A stretch of DNA of 64,000 nt, taken from NCBI GenBank assembly GCA_023443745.1, contig JAEZTB010000002.1:124001-188000 (forward strand). Reading direction: 5' to 3'. The notes under the pieces are model-generated. The model saw only the letters and a list, made by a program, of their open reading frames with translations. It ran no database searches and was not told the origin of the DNA. The translations under genes and the position numbers were made by a program. Shown here piece after piece: positions 15,962-23,390 of the stretch. The DNA comes from Bacillota bacterium (GTDB lineage: Bacteria; Bacillota; Clostridia; DSM-8532). The first letter of the stretch is position 1; each line of letters begins with the position of its first letter.

Positions 15962-17887
15962 CTATTTTTCAGGAACTGACGCCATCAAAGTAAATTCCTT
16001 TTCATCATACTCTATTTTCACTATACCTCCGTATGATGCAATAACTCTTTCAATGTTCCGGAGGCCAAAACCGTGTGACTTCCCGTTTTTTGTTGAGACA
16101 AGACGATTGTCCCTGACTTCACAAGTGCCGTTATAAGTATTTCTTATTTTCACGAGATTTTGTTTTTTTAAGGTCCCCGCTTCTATGGATATATATATCC
16201 TGTCCTGGCCTCCCATTTGCCTGCATGCATACACGGCGTTTTCCAAAGCATTTCCAAGTACAATACAAAGATCGCTGTCACTCATAACGGACCGCCTTGG
16301 AATACTGCATTTGCTCTCAAAAGTAATTCGGCATTCTTTAGCTCGCAAGTAATAATACCCGATAATGGAATTGGCTACGATGTTCTCACAAAAAACCGGA
16401 AGCTGCTCCATTTCGGTTTTTTCGCTGTATTCCCGCAAGAAACCTTTCAACTCCTCATACTGATCCTCTTCAGTAAGCCGGTTCATGGTCCCTATGAAGT
16501 ACCGAATATCATGCTTGATCTCCCGAATTTCATTCATCTGACTGCTTAGCGCATCAAAATATTCCTTCTGCATGGCAATCTGACTGTTTGCCAGCTCCAA
16601 CCGTGATGATGATTTTGAGAAGTCGTCGTAGAGATCTCCCGCACGCATAGCATAAACCCAGGCCATAATTAGTGCAAACACCGTAAACAGAAGCAAAACC
16701 ACCAAAGACATGTTTCCATAAATCTTCCCATTAATATAATAGCTTTCTATGGTGATCCCTGCTATAACAAGGACTGCGCTCAAAAAAACAGCCACTCCAT
16801 ATTTTTTCAGCATATTGAGGCCATAATATATTTTTAAGAACAAATAAAGATCAAGAACATATGTAAGCATCGGTACCATTACAGATAGGTATTGATTGTA
16901 AAAGCTTTGTGGTGTGAATAAGTAGACGAGATAAAGCAAGACATAATAAATAAGAAATCCGATCTTTTCTTTTTTTGTGAATTGAATACCGCATTGCTCC
17001 TGTACAAGGAATATCAGCAAGTATTTCAGCATAAAGGTTGTCAAATACATCATTTCATTTGACGACTCATATGAGAGGTTAAGGAACAGAATAGGCTGCC
17101 AGACACTGTAAAACTCTGTTGTAAGCATAATACGCATGAGTATAAAGAAAATCATAACCGGCAACCAAAAGGAATGCAGCTTTCGTCTGACGGAAAACGT
17201 ATACATGGCAATCAGACTTAATAGTGAAAATAAGGCTATTCCAAATAGAATGAACCGTATAGCGTTCCTTAAACTATTTTCATTCACAACTTGGTTGTAA
17301 TCGCTCAGAACCGGCACCATATAAAGCCCGGAAAAACGTGTGGTCGCCACCTCAATAACCGCTGTGTGGGTTGATTTACCGGAAAGCATCACAGGATATA
17401 ACGCAGCTTTTGGAACCGTAAATACCATGTGACTGTTTTTGGACACAATGCCGCTTTGGGCGGCAAGCTGCCCATCTATGAATACCCGATAGGCCCCTCC
17501 AAAGTCAGGAATATATAATGTGACAGGATGATCATACTCCAATCCAGTCAGGATAAGTTTATAGCTTCCAAATCCACTGGCAGATAGGCTTTTCCCGTCA
17601 ATCTCATAATTGGACCATGAATCAGGAGCATTGATTATCATATCAGGCTTAGGAAGCTGTTCAGGATCGGTTTCAATAAATCGGTTCCAATAAAATTCCC
17701 ATTGCCCATCCAAATATATCTCATGAACCGGATTTTCGGTCGACAAATTGATGGTGCCGTTAATAGCCTTGGGTGCGTTTGTAAACTCGTGATAATATTT
17801 TGTATATATCACCGGTAAATTCATAAAAAAAACCGAGAGAATAAGGCACAAGATAAGAACTCGTTTCCACTGCTTCTCTTTTATCAT
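15962..17887 (-). CDS. 7TMR-DISM sensor kinase with GHKL (AgrC-like) catalytic domain
   Basis: A 641-residue sensor kinase. It has an N-terminal anchor (about 8-27), an extracytoplasmic DISM-like domain (about 40-205, with LDGQWEFYWNRFIE and SNYEIDGKSLSASGFGSYKL), a seven-span region (about 210-425), a helical linker, the phosphoacceptor region REIKHDIRYFIGTM, and a GHKL ATPase with N box (LGNALENAVYACRQ) and late G box (HGFGLRNIERV). The ectodomain resembles that of the kinase at 2455-4395, but the catalytic half is of the AgrC/ComD type. It follows its LytTR response regulator by 1 bp. The ligand is unknown. Confidence 0.88.
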   Translation of the reverse strand: MIKEKQWKRVLILCLILSVFFMNLPVIYTKYYHEFTNAPKAINGTINLSTENPVHEIYLDGQWEFYWNRFIETDPEQLPKPDMIINAPDSWSNYEIDGKSLSASGFGSYKLILTGLEYDHPVTLYIPDFGGAYRVFIDGQLAAQSGIVSKNSHMVFTVPKAALYPVMLSGKSTHTAVIEVATTRFSGLYMVPVLSDYNQVVNENSLRNAIRFILFGIALFSLLSLIAMYTFSVRRKLHSFWLPVMIFFILMRIMLTTEFYSVWQPILFLNLSYESSNEMMYLTTFMLKYLLIFLVQEQCGIQFTKKEKIGFLIYYVLLYLVYLFTPQSFYNQYLSVMVPMLTYVLDLYLFLKIYYGLNMLKKYGVAVFLSAVLVIAGITIESYYINGKIYGNMSLVVLLLFTVFALIMAWVYAMRAGDLYDDFSKSSSRLELANSQIAMQKEYFDALSSQMNEIREIKHDIRYFIGTMNRLTEEDQYEELKGFLREYSEKTEMEQLPVFCENIVANSIIGYYYLRAKECRITFESKCSIPRRSVMSDSDLCIVLGNALENAVYACRQMGGQDRIYISIEAGTLKKQNLVKIRNTYNGTCEVRDNRLVSTKNGKSHGFGLRNIERVIASYGGIVKIEYDEKEFTLMASVPEK

Positions 17888-17888
17888 A

Positions 17889-18611
17889 TCACTGCCCTCT
17901 GTTTAGATGTGCAAAAAGATACGCGAAATATTTTTCTTTAGACTCTTTTAGATGTTTTTTAGATATGCTGATAACAGCAGGATCAATGCGGAAGTGTTTG
18001 TCAACCATTTCAGTCACATGAAAAATATTAACAACAAAGCTTTGGTGGCAACGGATAAAGGTCTCTTGCGGCAATTGTCTCAATATCTCATCAAGCTTTG
18101 CATAGCATTGCAGTGTGGTTTTATCTGCCATGTGAAAATAGAGGATTTTATCCCTGCTTTCTATATATTGAATATCACCGCACAAAACCCGGTGGCTTTT
18201 TGATTTATAGCTAATGACTATCTGTTCGCAACGTTTCCTGGTAACATCCTTCAGGGCTTGATTTAATATGTGGTTCAGCTTTTGAGAAGCTAGTGGTTTT
18301 AGTATGTAATTAAAGGCAAACACGTCATATGCTTCCGGGTAATGTTCATTGCTTGAAGAGATAAAAATGATTTTCGCATCATTCATACACGCTCGTATCT
18401 TCCCGGCGGTTTCAATTCCGTTTAGTCCAGGCATATAAATATCCAGGAAAAGAATATCGAATAAGATTCTTTGTTCCAAACATTCCTCTAGTAAAGCTTC
18501 TCCGTCAGAATAGGTTGAAATTTGAAAAGAAGGGTCATAAGCAAATAAAGCTTCTGAGAGTATTTTAATATCTGACTCATTATCGTCACAGATGCCAATT
18601 TGAATAGACAT
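17889..18611 (-). CDS. LytTR-family response regulator (AgrA-like)
   Basis: A 240-residue protein with a receiver (IGICDDNESDIKIL, phosphoacceptor Asp in ILFLDIYMPGLNG, Lys in FNYILKPLASQK) and a C-terminal LytTR DNA-binding domain (about 135-235, IVISYKSKSHRVLCGDIQYIES and FIRCHQSFVVNI). AAAGGAGG precedes the ATG. It pairs with the GHKL kinase immediately downstream. LytTR proteins bind 9-bp direct repeats with a 12-bp spacer; such a pair is present at 15874-15903 before the c-di-GMP operon, the most likely target in this window. Confidence 0.93.
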   Translation of the reverse strand: MSIQIGICDDNESDIKILSEALFAYDPSFQISTYSDGEALLEECLEQRILFDILFLDIYMPGLNGIETAGKIRACMNDAKIIFISSSNEHYPEAYDVFAFNYILKPLASQKLNHILNQALKDVTRKRCEQIVISYKSKSHRVLCGDIQYIESRDKILYFHMADKTTLQCYAKLDEILRQLPQETFIRCHQSFVVNIFHVTEMVDKHFRIDPAVISISKKHLKESKEKYFAYLFAHLNRGQ

Positions 18612-18644
18612 TAAAACGCGCCTCCTTTAAAACCATAAACCACG

Positions 18645-20534
18645 TCATTCTTCATCCAACAGCGCATCCCATTCTTCCAGATAGCCCAGGTTCAGCTCTT
18701 CCTGTTCCATAAGTTCTTGCTGAAGCTCGGTCAATCTAACATAATCTGACATGACCTCTTCGGACTCAAGCTCTTCTTGAAGCTTGGCTATTTTATCATC
18801 ACAATCCGATACCAATGCTTCAAGCTTTTTAATCCTGGCTTCCCGTCTTGCTTTTTCCTTAGCGGGAGTTGTAAAGCTTTTCTTTTCTTTTTTATCTTTT
18901 ACGACGGCGACTTTATCGTCCTCTGACTTCTTTGCGGCCTGTTCAAGATAATATTCGTACCCATAGGGGTACATCTGGACATTGTCACTTTCAAATACAA
19001 GAACCGATTGAGAGACCTGCTTTACAAAATATCGGTCATGGGAAACGAAAAGAAGCGTGCCCGTGTAGTCCTTCAACATTTTTTCCAATGTTTCCTTACC
19101 AATGATATCCATATGGTTGGTAGGCTCATCAAGAATTAAGAAGTTCGGCCTTCGTTGCAATATTTTGCAAAGCTCAAGACGCACCTTCTCTCCCCCTGAA
19201 AGGGCATTGACGGGCTTAAAAACATCATCATGTGTAAAAAGGAAAGCGCCTAGGCTACTTCGCACCTCAGTTTGGGTTAAATCCGGGAACTCGTCCCAAT
19301 ATTCGTCCAGTACGTTTTTATCACTTTTGTACTGTGCCATCTGCTGATCAAAATAGCCGATTTTGACCCTTTCTCCAACAGTAAATGAACCACCCAATGC
19401 CGGTATCCTGCCGACAATGGTTTTTAAGAAGGTGGATTTTCCAAGGCCGTTTCCACCTATTATACCGATCTTTTCCCCTCGCATGACTTGAAGAGAAATG
19501 GTTGATAGCGGTTCATCATAGCCTATTTCCAAATCCTTAACCGATAACACCAATTTAACACTTTGATTTTCAGGCTCGAAATTGGCGTGAAAGCTCCTCG
19601 TATCTGCCAGTTCAGGTGCTTCCACAACGTCCATCCGCTCAATCTGCTTCAGTTTTGATTGTGCCATAGCGGCCTTAGTGGCTTTATAGCGAAAGCGCTC
19701 AACAAGTCCGCTTAAATGTGCAATTTCCTTTTGTTGCTCAATATAGTCTTTTTGCTGCTTTTCCCAGTCAAGACGCTTTTTTACAGCAAAAGCAGAATAA
19801 TTTCCACTGTATTTTGTAATCCTTCCCCGTTCGATCTCATATACCGAGCTGACTATTTTATCAAGAAATTCTCGATCATGAGAAACAATAACAACCGCGT
19901 TTTTGTACGACTTCAAATATTCTTCAAGCCATTCGATAGCATTGATGTCAAGATGATTGGTGGGCTCGTCCAGCAGCAATATGTCAGGCTTGCTGAGCAA
20001 TAGCTTGATAAAGGCTATTTTCGTTCGCTGTCCGCCTGAAAAATCAGAAAGTGGCTTTGCCTTGTCCTCATTTGTAAATCCAAACTGCCTGATGGCAATC
20101 TCGCATTCTTTTTTATAGCCGTATCCGTCAAGCAGCTTGTACCTTTCCTGCAGTTCCGAATACTTGGAGAACGCCGCATCATTTGGATTGCTCTCCATCT
20201 CTCTTAAAAGCTTTTCCATTCTATTTTCAATATCCAGCAATTCCTTGTATGCTTTTTTTACTTCGTCTTCAAGGGTAACGGTTTCATCCTCAAACGTGAC
20301 CTGTCTGAGGTAACCGATGGTCGGGCTTCCTGATTTAACAATGGATGAGCTTTCCGCATCACTAAGCTTTGTAAGCTCATATTCACCAACCATCAGCTTA
20401 AGCAGCGTTGTTTTTCCGCATCCATTTCGTCCGACCAAAGCGATCTTCTCGCCTTTGTTGATTTCAAAATCTATTCCCGATAATATAATATCCGTGCCAA
20501 AGGCTACACAGCCGTTTGTTATTTTAAGCAGCAT
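18645..20534 (-). CDS. ABC-F family ATPase (YdiF-like)
   Basis: A 629-residue soluble protein with two ABC domains and no membrane spans. Walker A motifs are GRNGCGKTTLLKL and GGNGLGKSTFLKT; signatures are FSGGQRTKIAF and LSGGEKVRLEL; both Walker B motifs end in LDEPTNH. A linker rich in Lys/Glu joins the domains and a C-terminal coiled coil (about 550-625) follows, as in YdiF-type ABC-F proteins. The family acts on the ribosome as translation factors or antibiotic-protection proteins. A copy of the palindromic repeat lies in the 5' region (20571-20638), 37 bp before the start. Whether it is a resistance or housekeeping member cannot be told. Confidence 0.92.
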   Translation of the reverse strand: MLLKITNGCVAFGTDIILSGIDFEINKGEKIALVGRNGCGKTTLLKLMVGEYELTKLSDAESSSIVKSGSPTIGYLRQVTFEDETVTLEDEVKKAYKELLDIENRMEKLLREMESNPNDAAFSKYSELQERYKLLDGYGYKKECEIAIRQFGFTNEDKAKPLSDFSGGQRTKIAFIKLLLSKPDILLLDEPTNHLDINAIEWLEEYLKSYKNAVVIVSHDREFLDKIVSSVYEIERGRITKYSGNYSAFAVKKRLDWEKQQKDYIEQQKEIAHLSGLVERFRYKATKAAMAQSKLKQIERMDVVEAPELADTRSFHANFEPENQSVKLVLSVKDLEIGYDEPLSTISLQVMRGEKIGIIGGNGLGKSTFLKTIVGRIPALGGSFTVGERVKIGYFDQQMAQYKSDKNVLDEYWDEFPDLTQTEVRSSLGAFLFTHDDVFKPVNALSGGEKVRLELCKILQRRPNFLILDEPTNHMDIIGKETLEKMLKDYTGTLLFVSHDRYFVKQVSQSVLVFESDNVQMYPYGYEYYLEQAAKKSEDDKVAVVKDKKEKKSFTTPAKEKARREARIKKLEALVSDCDDKIAKLQEELESEEVMSDYVRLTELQQELMEQEELNLGYLEEWDALLDEE

Positions 20535-20570
20535 TTTTACTGTACTCTTCCTTGTTTTTTAGTTAATAGG

Positions 20571-20638
20571 TCGTATCAATAACTTGGGACCCGTTCGAAA
20601 TCTTTGATTTCGGTAACGGGTAATATTATTATATCATA
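20571..20638 (-). repeat. intergenic palindromic repeat, copy 2
   Basis: The plus-strand order is GTATCAATAACTTGGG, then ACCCGTTCGAAAT, a short loop, ATTTCGGTAACGGGT, and finally a TATTATTATATCATA tail. The arms pair except for a 2-nt bulge (AC in one arm). The same layout occurs at 42736 and 42986. Confidence 0.85.
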
Positions 20639-20679
20639 CTATCCACTCCCTCAAAACCTCCCTAGGCTCATGGAAACGC

Positions 20680-20740
20680 GGCGTAGCAATAACAAAAGCA
20701 CAGTGATGGCTAGCCCAGGCAAATATACCCGAGCTACGCC
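20680..20740. other. GC-rich segment with 8-bp inverted repeat, possible structured RNA or relic
   Basis: GGCGTAGC and GCTACGCC are perfect 8-bp arms 45 bp apart, enclosing a sequence that does not match its AT-rich surroundings. No known riboswitch consensus is recognised on either strand. Confidence 0.3.
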
Positions 20741-20913
20741 ATACGGTGCTTAAGCTTATATTAAGAAGACTTTTACAAGGAAACTGGGGAGATTTTATTT
20801 AAAAAGCTATGTTAGACAATATTGTTGCTTTTATGATGTGAAAAATAGTGCTCTTCATAATTGTATTAGCACCATAAATAAACATACCGAAGTAAAACAA
20901 CGCCTAATTATGC

Positions 20914-21852
20914 TTATACTATACGATGTTTTGCATTTGAATTGAGCCAATCAATAATAAAATCGAATCTTTCTTTCGTCAATCCATGACCACCTCGATA
21001 TCTCTTGTGGTATAGGTGGTTTAAAGCATTAAGCTCTGCATAAGCCGGGCTGGCTTTTTCAACGATATAAGTCGCATCTCTTGAATATTTATCATCTTCT
21101 GCCGAAACGATAAGTAGCCGTCTTGGTGCAATACATGATACCAAATTGAATATATCATATTTGCTATGGAAGTTTGGAATTACACTCGCCATTTCAATCC
21201 CTACATAGTTTAACATTCGATTTTCATAAGTACAAGCGCTGCCGCTTGCGCAGCTAAAAGCTATTCGTTCATCAACCGCAGAAAGAAATAAAACAGTATT
21301 CCCGCCATATGAATGTCCAAGTGTGCCAATATTTTTGATATCGACATAAGTAAGTCCAGAAAGTAAAGTAATCCCATTTATAGCATCATTAATCACTTTT
21401 TTCATCAAGCAATCGCCTTTTACGATACGATAGCACATTTCATTATAATGCTGTAAAAAATCGCCATCGTCTGAAAGGGGTTCCGTTCCATGTGCATTTT
21501 TGCGTCTTTCTTCAAAGCATATCGAATCAGGAGCCAATACAACAAATCCCTTTTTCGCCAGTTCAGGACCAAAAGCTTGCAAAGGATTTCCAGTTAAACC
21601 GCAAACTTCGCTCTTTCCTAAATGACGTTCACCATTGTGTTGATGATTGATAAGAATTGCGGGATTCTTGTCAAGTATATCCGGAAGCAAAAGAAAAGCA
21701 ATGACTTTGTCTTCGTAAGAATCATACTCTATTAAATGTCTTGTATATCCACTTTCCTTTGTAGAGTCCAGCAGTCTGTACTCAATATGAGGTATGATAT
21801 TCGGGCATGTAATTCCAATTGCTTCTGTTATCTCATTTCTTAAATTTTCCAT
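20914..21852 (-). CDS. alpha/beta hydrolase (acetyl-xylan-esterase/dienelactone-hydrolase-like)
   Basis: A 312-residue protein with an alpha/beta-hydrolase core. The nucleophile elbow is GTLGHSYGGNTVLF (Ser), the candidate acid lies in SAEDDKYSRD, and the His in YRGGHGLTKERF. An N-terminal region contains the oxyanion strand AILINHQHNGERHLGKS. No signal peptide is seen, so it is cytoplasmic. AAGGTGG is 5 nt before the ATG at 21852; the GTG nine bases upstream is less likely. It is a lone gene with no clear partner; an esterase on a small ester is likely, with substrate unknown. Confidence 0.82.
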   Translation of the reverse strand: MENLRNEITEAIGITCPNIIPHIEYRLLDSTKESGYTRHLIEYDSYEDKVIAFLLLPDILDKNPAILINHQHNGERHLGKSEVCGLTGNPLQAFGPELAKKGFVVLAPDSICFEERRKNAHGTEPLSDDGDFLQHYNEMCYRIVKGDCLMKKVINDAINGITLLSGLTYVDIKNIGTLGHSYGGNTVLFLSAVDERIAFSCASGSACTYENRMLNYVGIEMASVIPNFHSKYDIFNLVSCIAPRRLLIVSAEDDKYSRDATYIVEKASPAYAELNALNHLYHKRYRGGHGLTKERFDFIIDWLNSNAKHRIV

Positions 21853-22035
21853 GTTAACCACCTTGCTTAATATAAAATATTAGCACTTCATAATATCCAA
21901 CAAATACGAATATTTGTTGTTCTAATACCATAGATGTCAATGTCAAGTTTATGAAAATCATACAAATATAGGCTCACGCTTTTTCTAACAGAGCTTATTT
22001 TTAAAGGCTAAAAGAGGAGGAAGTGATTTTCCCAC

Positions 22036-22552
22036 TCAAAATTTATTAAGATGTAATTTATTAAAAATCAAATCATCTTCCGTATAGACCTTCTTCTCTT
22101 CTGCCGGATATCCAATTGCTATCATGCATTCAACTTCATATTCTGCAGGTATCCCTAAAATCTCTTTGATATAATCTCCTGCCTTAATATTGTTTTTCCC
22201 GAATCTTTCTCTAATCTGTATCCAGCATGATCCCAGCCCTAAAGAATGTGCCGACATCTGAATGAGGGTTGCCGCAATTGAAGCATCCTCTATCCAGACA
22301 TCACAGACCTGTGGGTTTGCAACGATAGCAATACGGCGCTGCGGCTATAAAGGATGAGCTGTGCTCCCTGCATTCTGAAAGTTGCTGAAGCAAGGCTTTA
22401 TCAGTGACAGCTACAAACTCCCAGGGTCTCCTAGCTCGTGAAGAAGGTGATAACAGGGCACTTTTCAGTACAGTATCCAGCTTTTCCTTTTCAACTTCCC
22501 TATCCTGAAATTTTCTTATGCTTCTTCTGGCTTTTAATAAGTCGTATAACAT
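22036..22552 (-). pseudogene. nitroreductase-family gene broken by a single-base frameshift
   Basis: The first part (from ATG 22552, GGAGG 9 nt upstream) encodes a nitroreductase N-terminus: YDLLKARRSIRKFQDREVEK, then LSPSSRARRPWEFVAVTD. After SFIAAAP the frame goes wrong (YCYRCKPTGL then stop). Dropping one base at about 22333 restores IAIVANPQVCDVWIEDASIA, joining to MSAHSLGLGSCWIQIRERFG and the normal family C-terminus. The full product would be about 172 residues, the usual size for small FMN-dependent nitroreductases. It is either a recent inactivating insertion or a sequencing error; nothing else is damaged. Confidence 0.88.
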
Positions 22553-22741
22553 AGAAATTAGCCTCCCCATTCAGCAAGCTTTATTATGAATGATTCTACC
22601 CATTATCTTTTACGTTAAAGAATCGTGGCGGCATGATTACATGAATTAAAGCCCGAAGTTAACCTCCGGGCATCTCAATTCTATAGTCTTATATTATCAT
22701 GACTTTTCATGAGTGTTAAGATAAAGATCCATATCTTATAG

Positions 22742-23311
22742 TTATTTCGCTTTGCAGCTTTTAATATAAATGTCCGATACGGTTGCTATAGGACAAACCG
22801 TACACCAGGTTCTGGGCCTATAGATAAATGCAAGAATCAGTCCTAATGTAGTGGTTGTCATCATCATTGAATAGAACCGGTATGAAAAGTGGGTAAGCCA
22901 TGGAGCAATCCCGCTTAATTCAACCCATTGCGGCATTTCACCCCTTATAGGGATTACCAATAAAAATCTCAGATAATTCATTGGCATCATTGAACCGCTG
23001 GCAACTTTAAGTGTTGAGCCAATAATAAAGAACAATGATATTGCAAAATAAGCCAGCATAATCCACTTCATATGGCCACTTATAAAAAACATGGGGGTTT
23101 TTCTTGGGCTCTTGCCCTTTAATTTTCCGCAATTTGTATAAAGGGAAGCCCTTGGACAATAACCTTGACACCATGTTTTTTTCTTATCCTTTAATAATAG
23201 AATGAGCGGTAATGCCATACAAACTAATCCTAGTAATGCAAAATGGATATTAACAAATCCCAATACGAAATAAGTGAGGGTAAACAAAAATAGAAATTTG
23301 TTATTCTTCAA
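22742..23311 (-). CDS. NapH/NosR-like membrane protein with cysteine motifs
   Basis: A 189-residue membrane protein with about five hydrophobic segments. Two cysteine motifs are visible: WCQGYCPRASL near residue 48 and TWCTVCPIATVSD near 168. These match the paired CxxxCP motifs of the NapH/NosR/RdxA-type quinol-linked ferredoxin membrane family. The cytoplasmic 4Fe-4S ferredoxin domain that normally follows is absent, so it is shorter than full members. A TTG at 23311 preceded by AAAGGTGA is the apparent start. It is a single gene and its electron partner is not in the window. Confidence 0.72.
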   Translation of the reverse strand: MKNNKFLFLFTLTYFVLGFVNIHFALLGLVCMALPLILLLKDKKKTWCQGYCPRASLYTNCGKLKGKSPRKTPMFFISGHMKWIMLAYFAISLFFIIGSTLKVASGSMMPMNYLRFLLVIPIRGEMPQWVELSGIAPWLTHFSYRFYSMMMTTTTLGLILAFIYRPRTWCTVCPIATVSDIYIKSCKAK

Positions 23312-23390
23312 TTCATCACCTTTATGTTTTGTTTTTCTTACCCATTACTTTATCTTTTATTAGAATCTGTTTCAGTGACTTTATTACATA

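Larger units (their letters stand above)
20535..20913. other. 379-bp intergenic region upstream of the ABC-F gene
   Basis: It contains repeat copy 2 (20571-20638) and, about 40 bp further on, a segment bounded by GGCGTAGC (20680-20687) and GCTACGCC (20733-20740), clearly richer in G+C than its AT-rich flanks. No supported open frame is present. The rest is AT-rich and I see nothing else in it. Confidence 0.6.

Noticed and set aside
22652..22672. GCCCG/CGGGC stem as terminator for the NapH-like gene
   Set aside because: Only five base pairs and no proper T run, so not listed as a feature.
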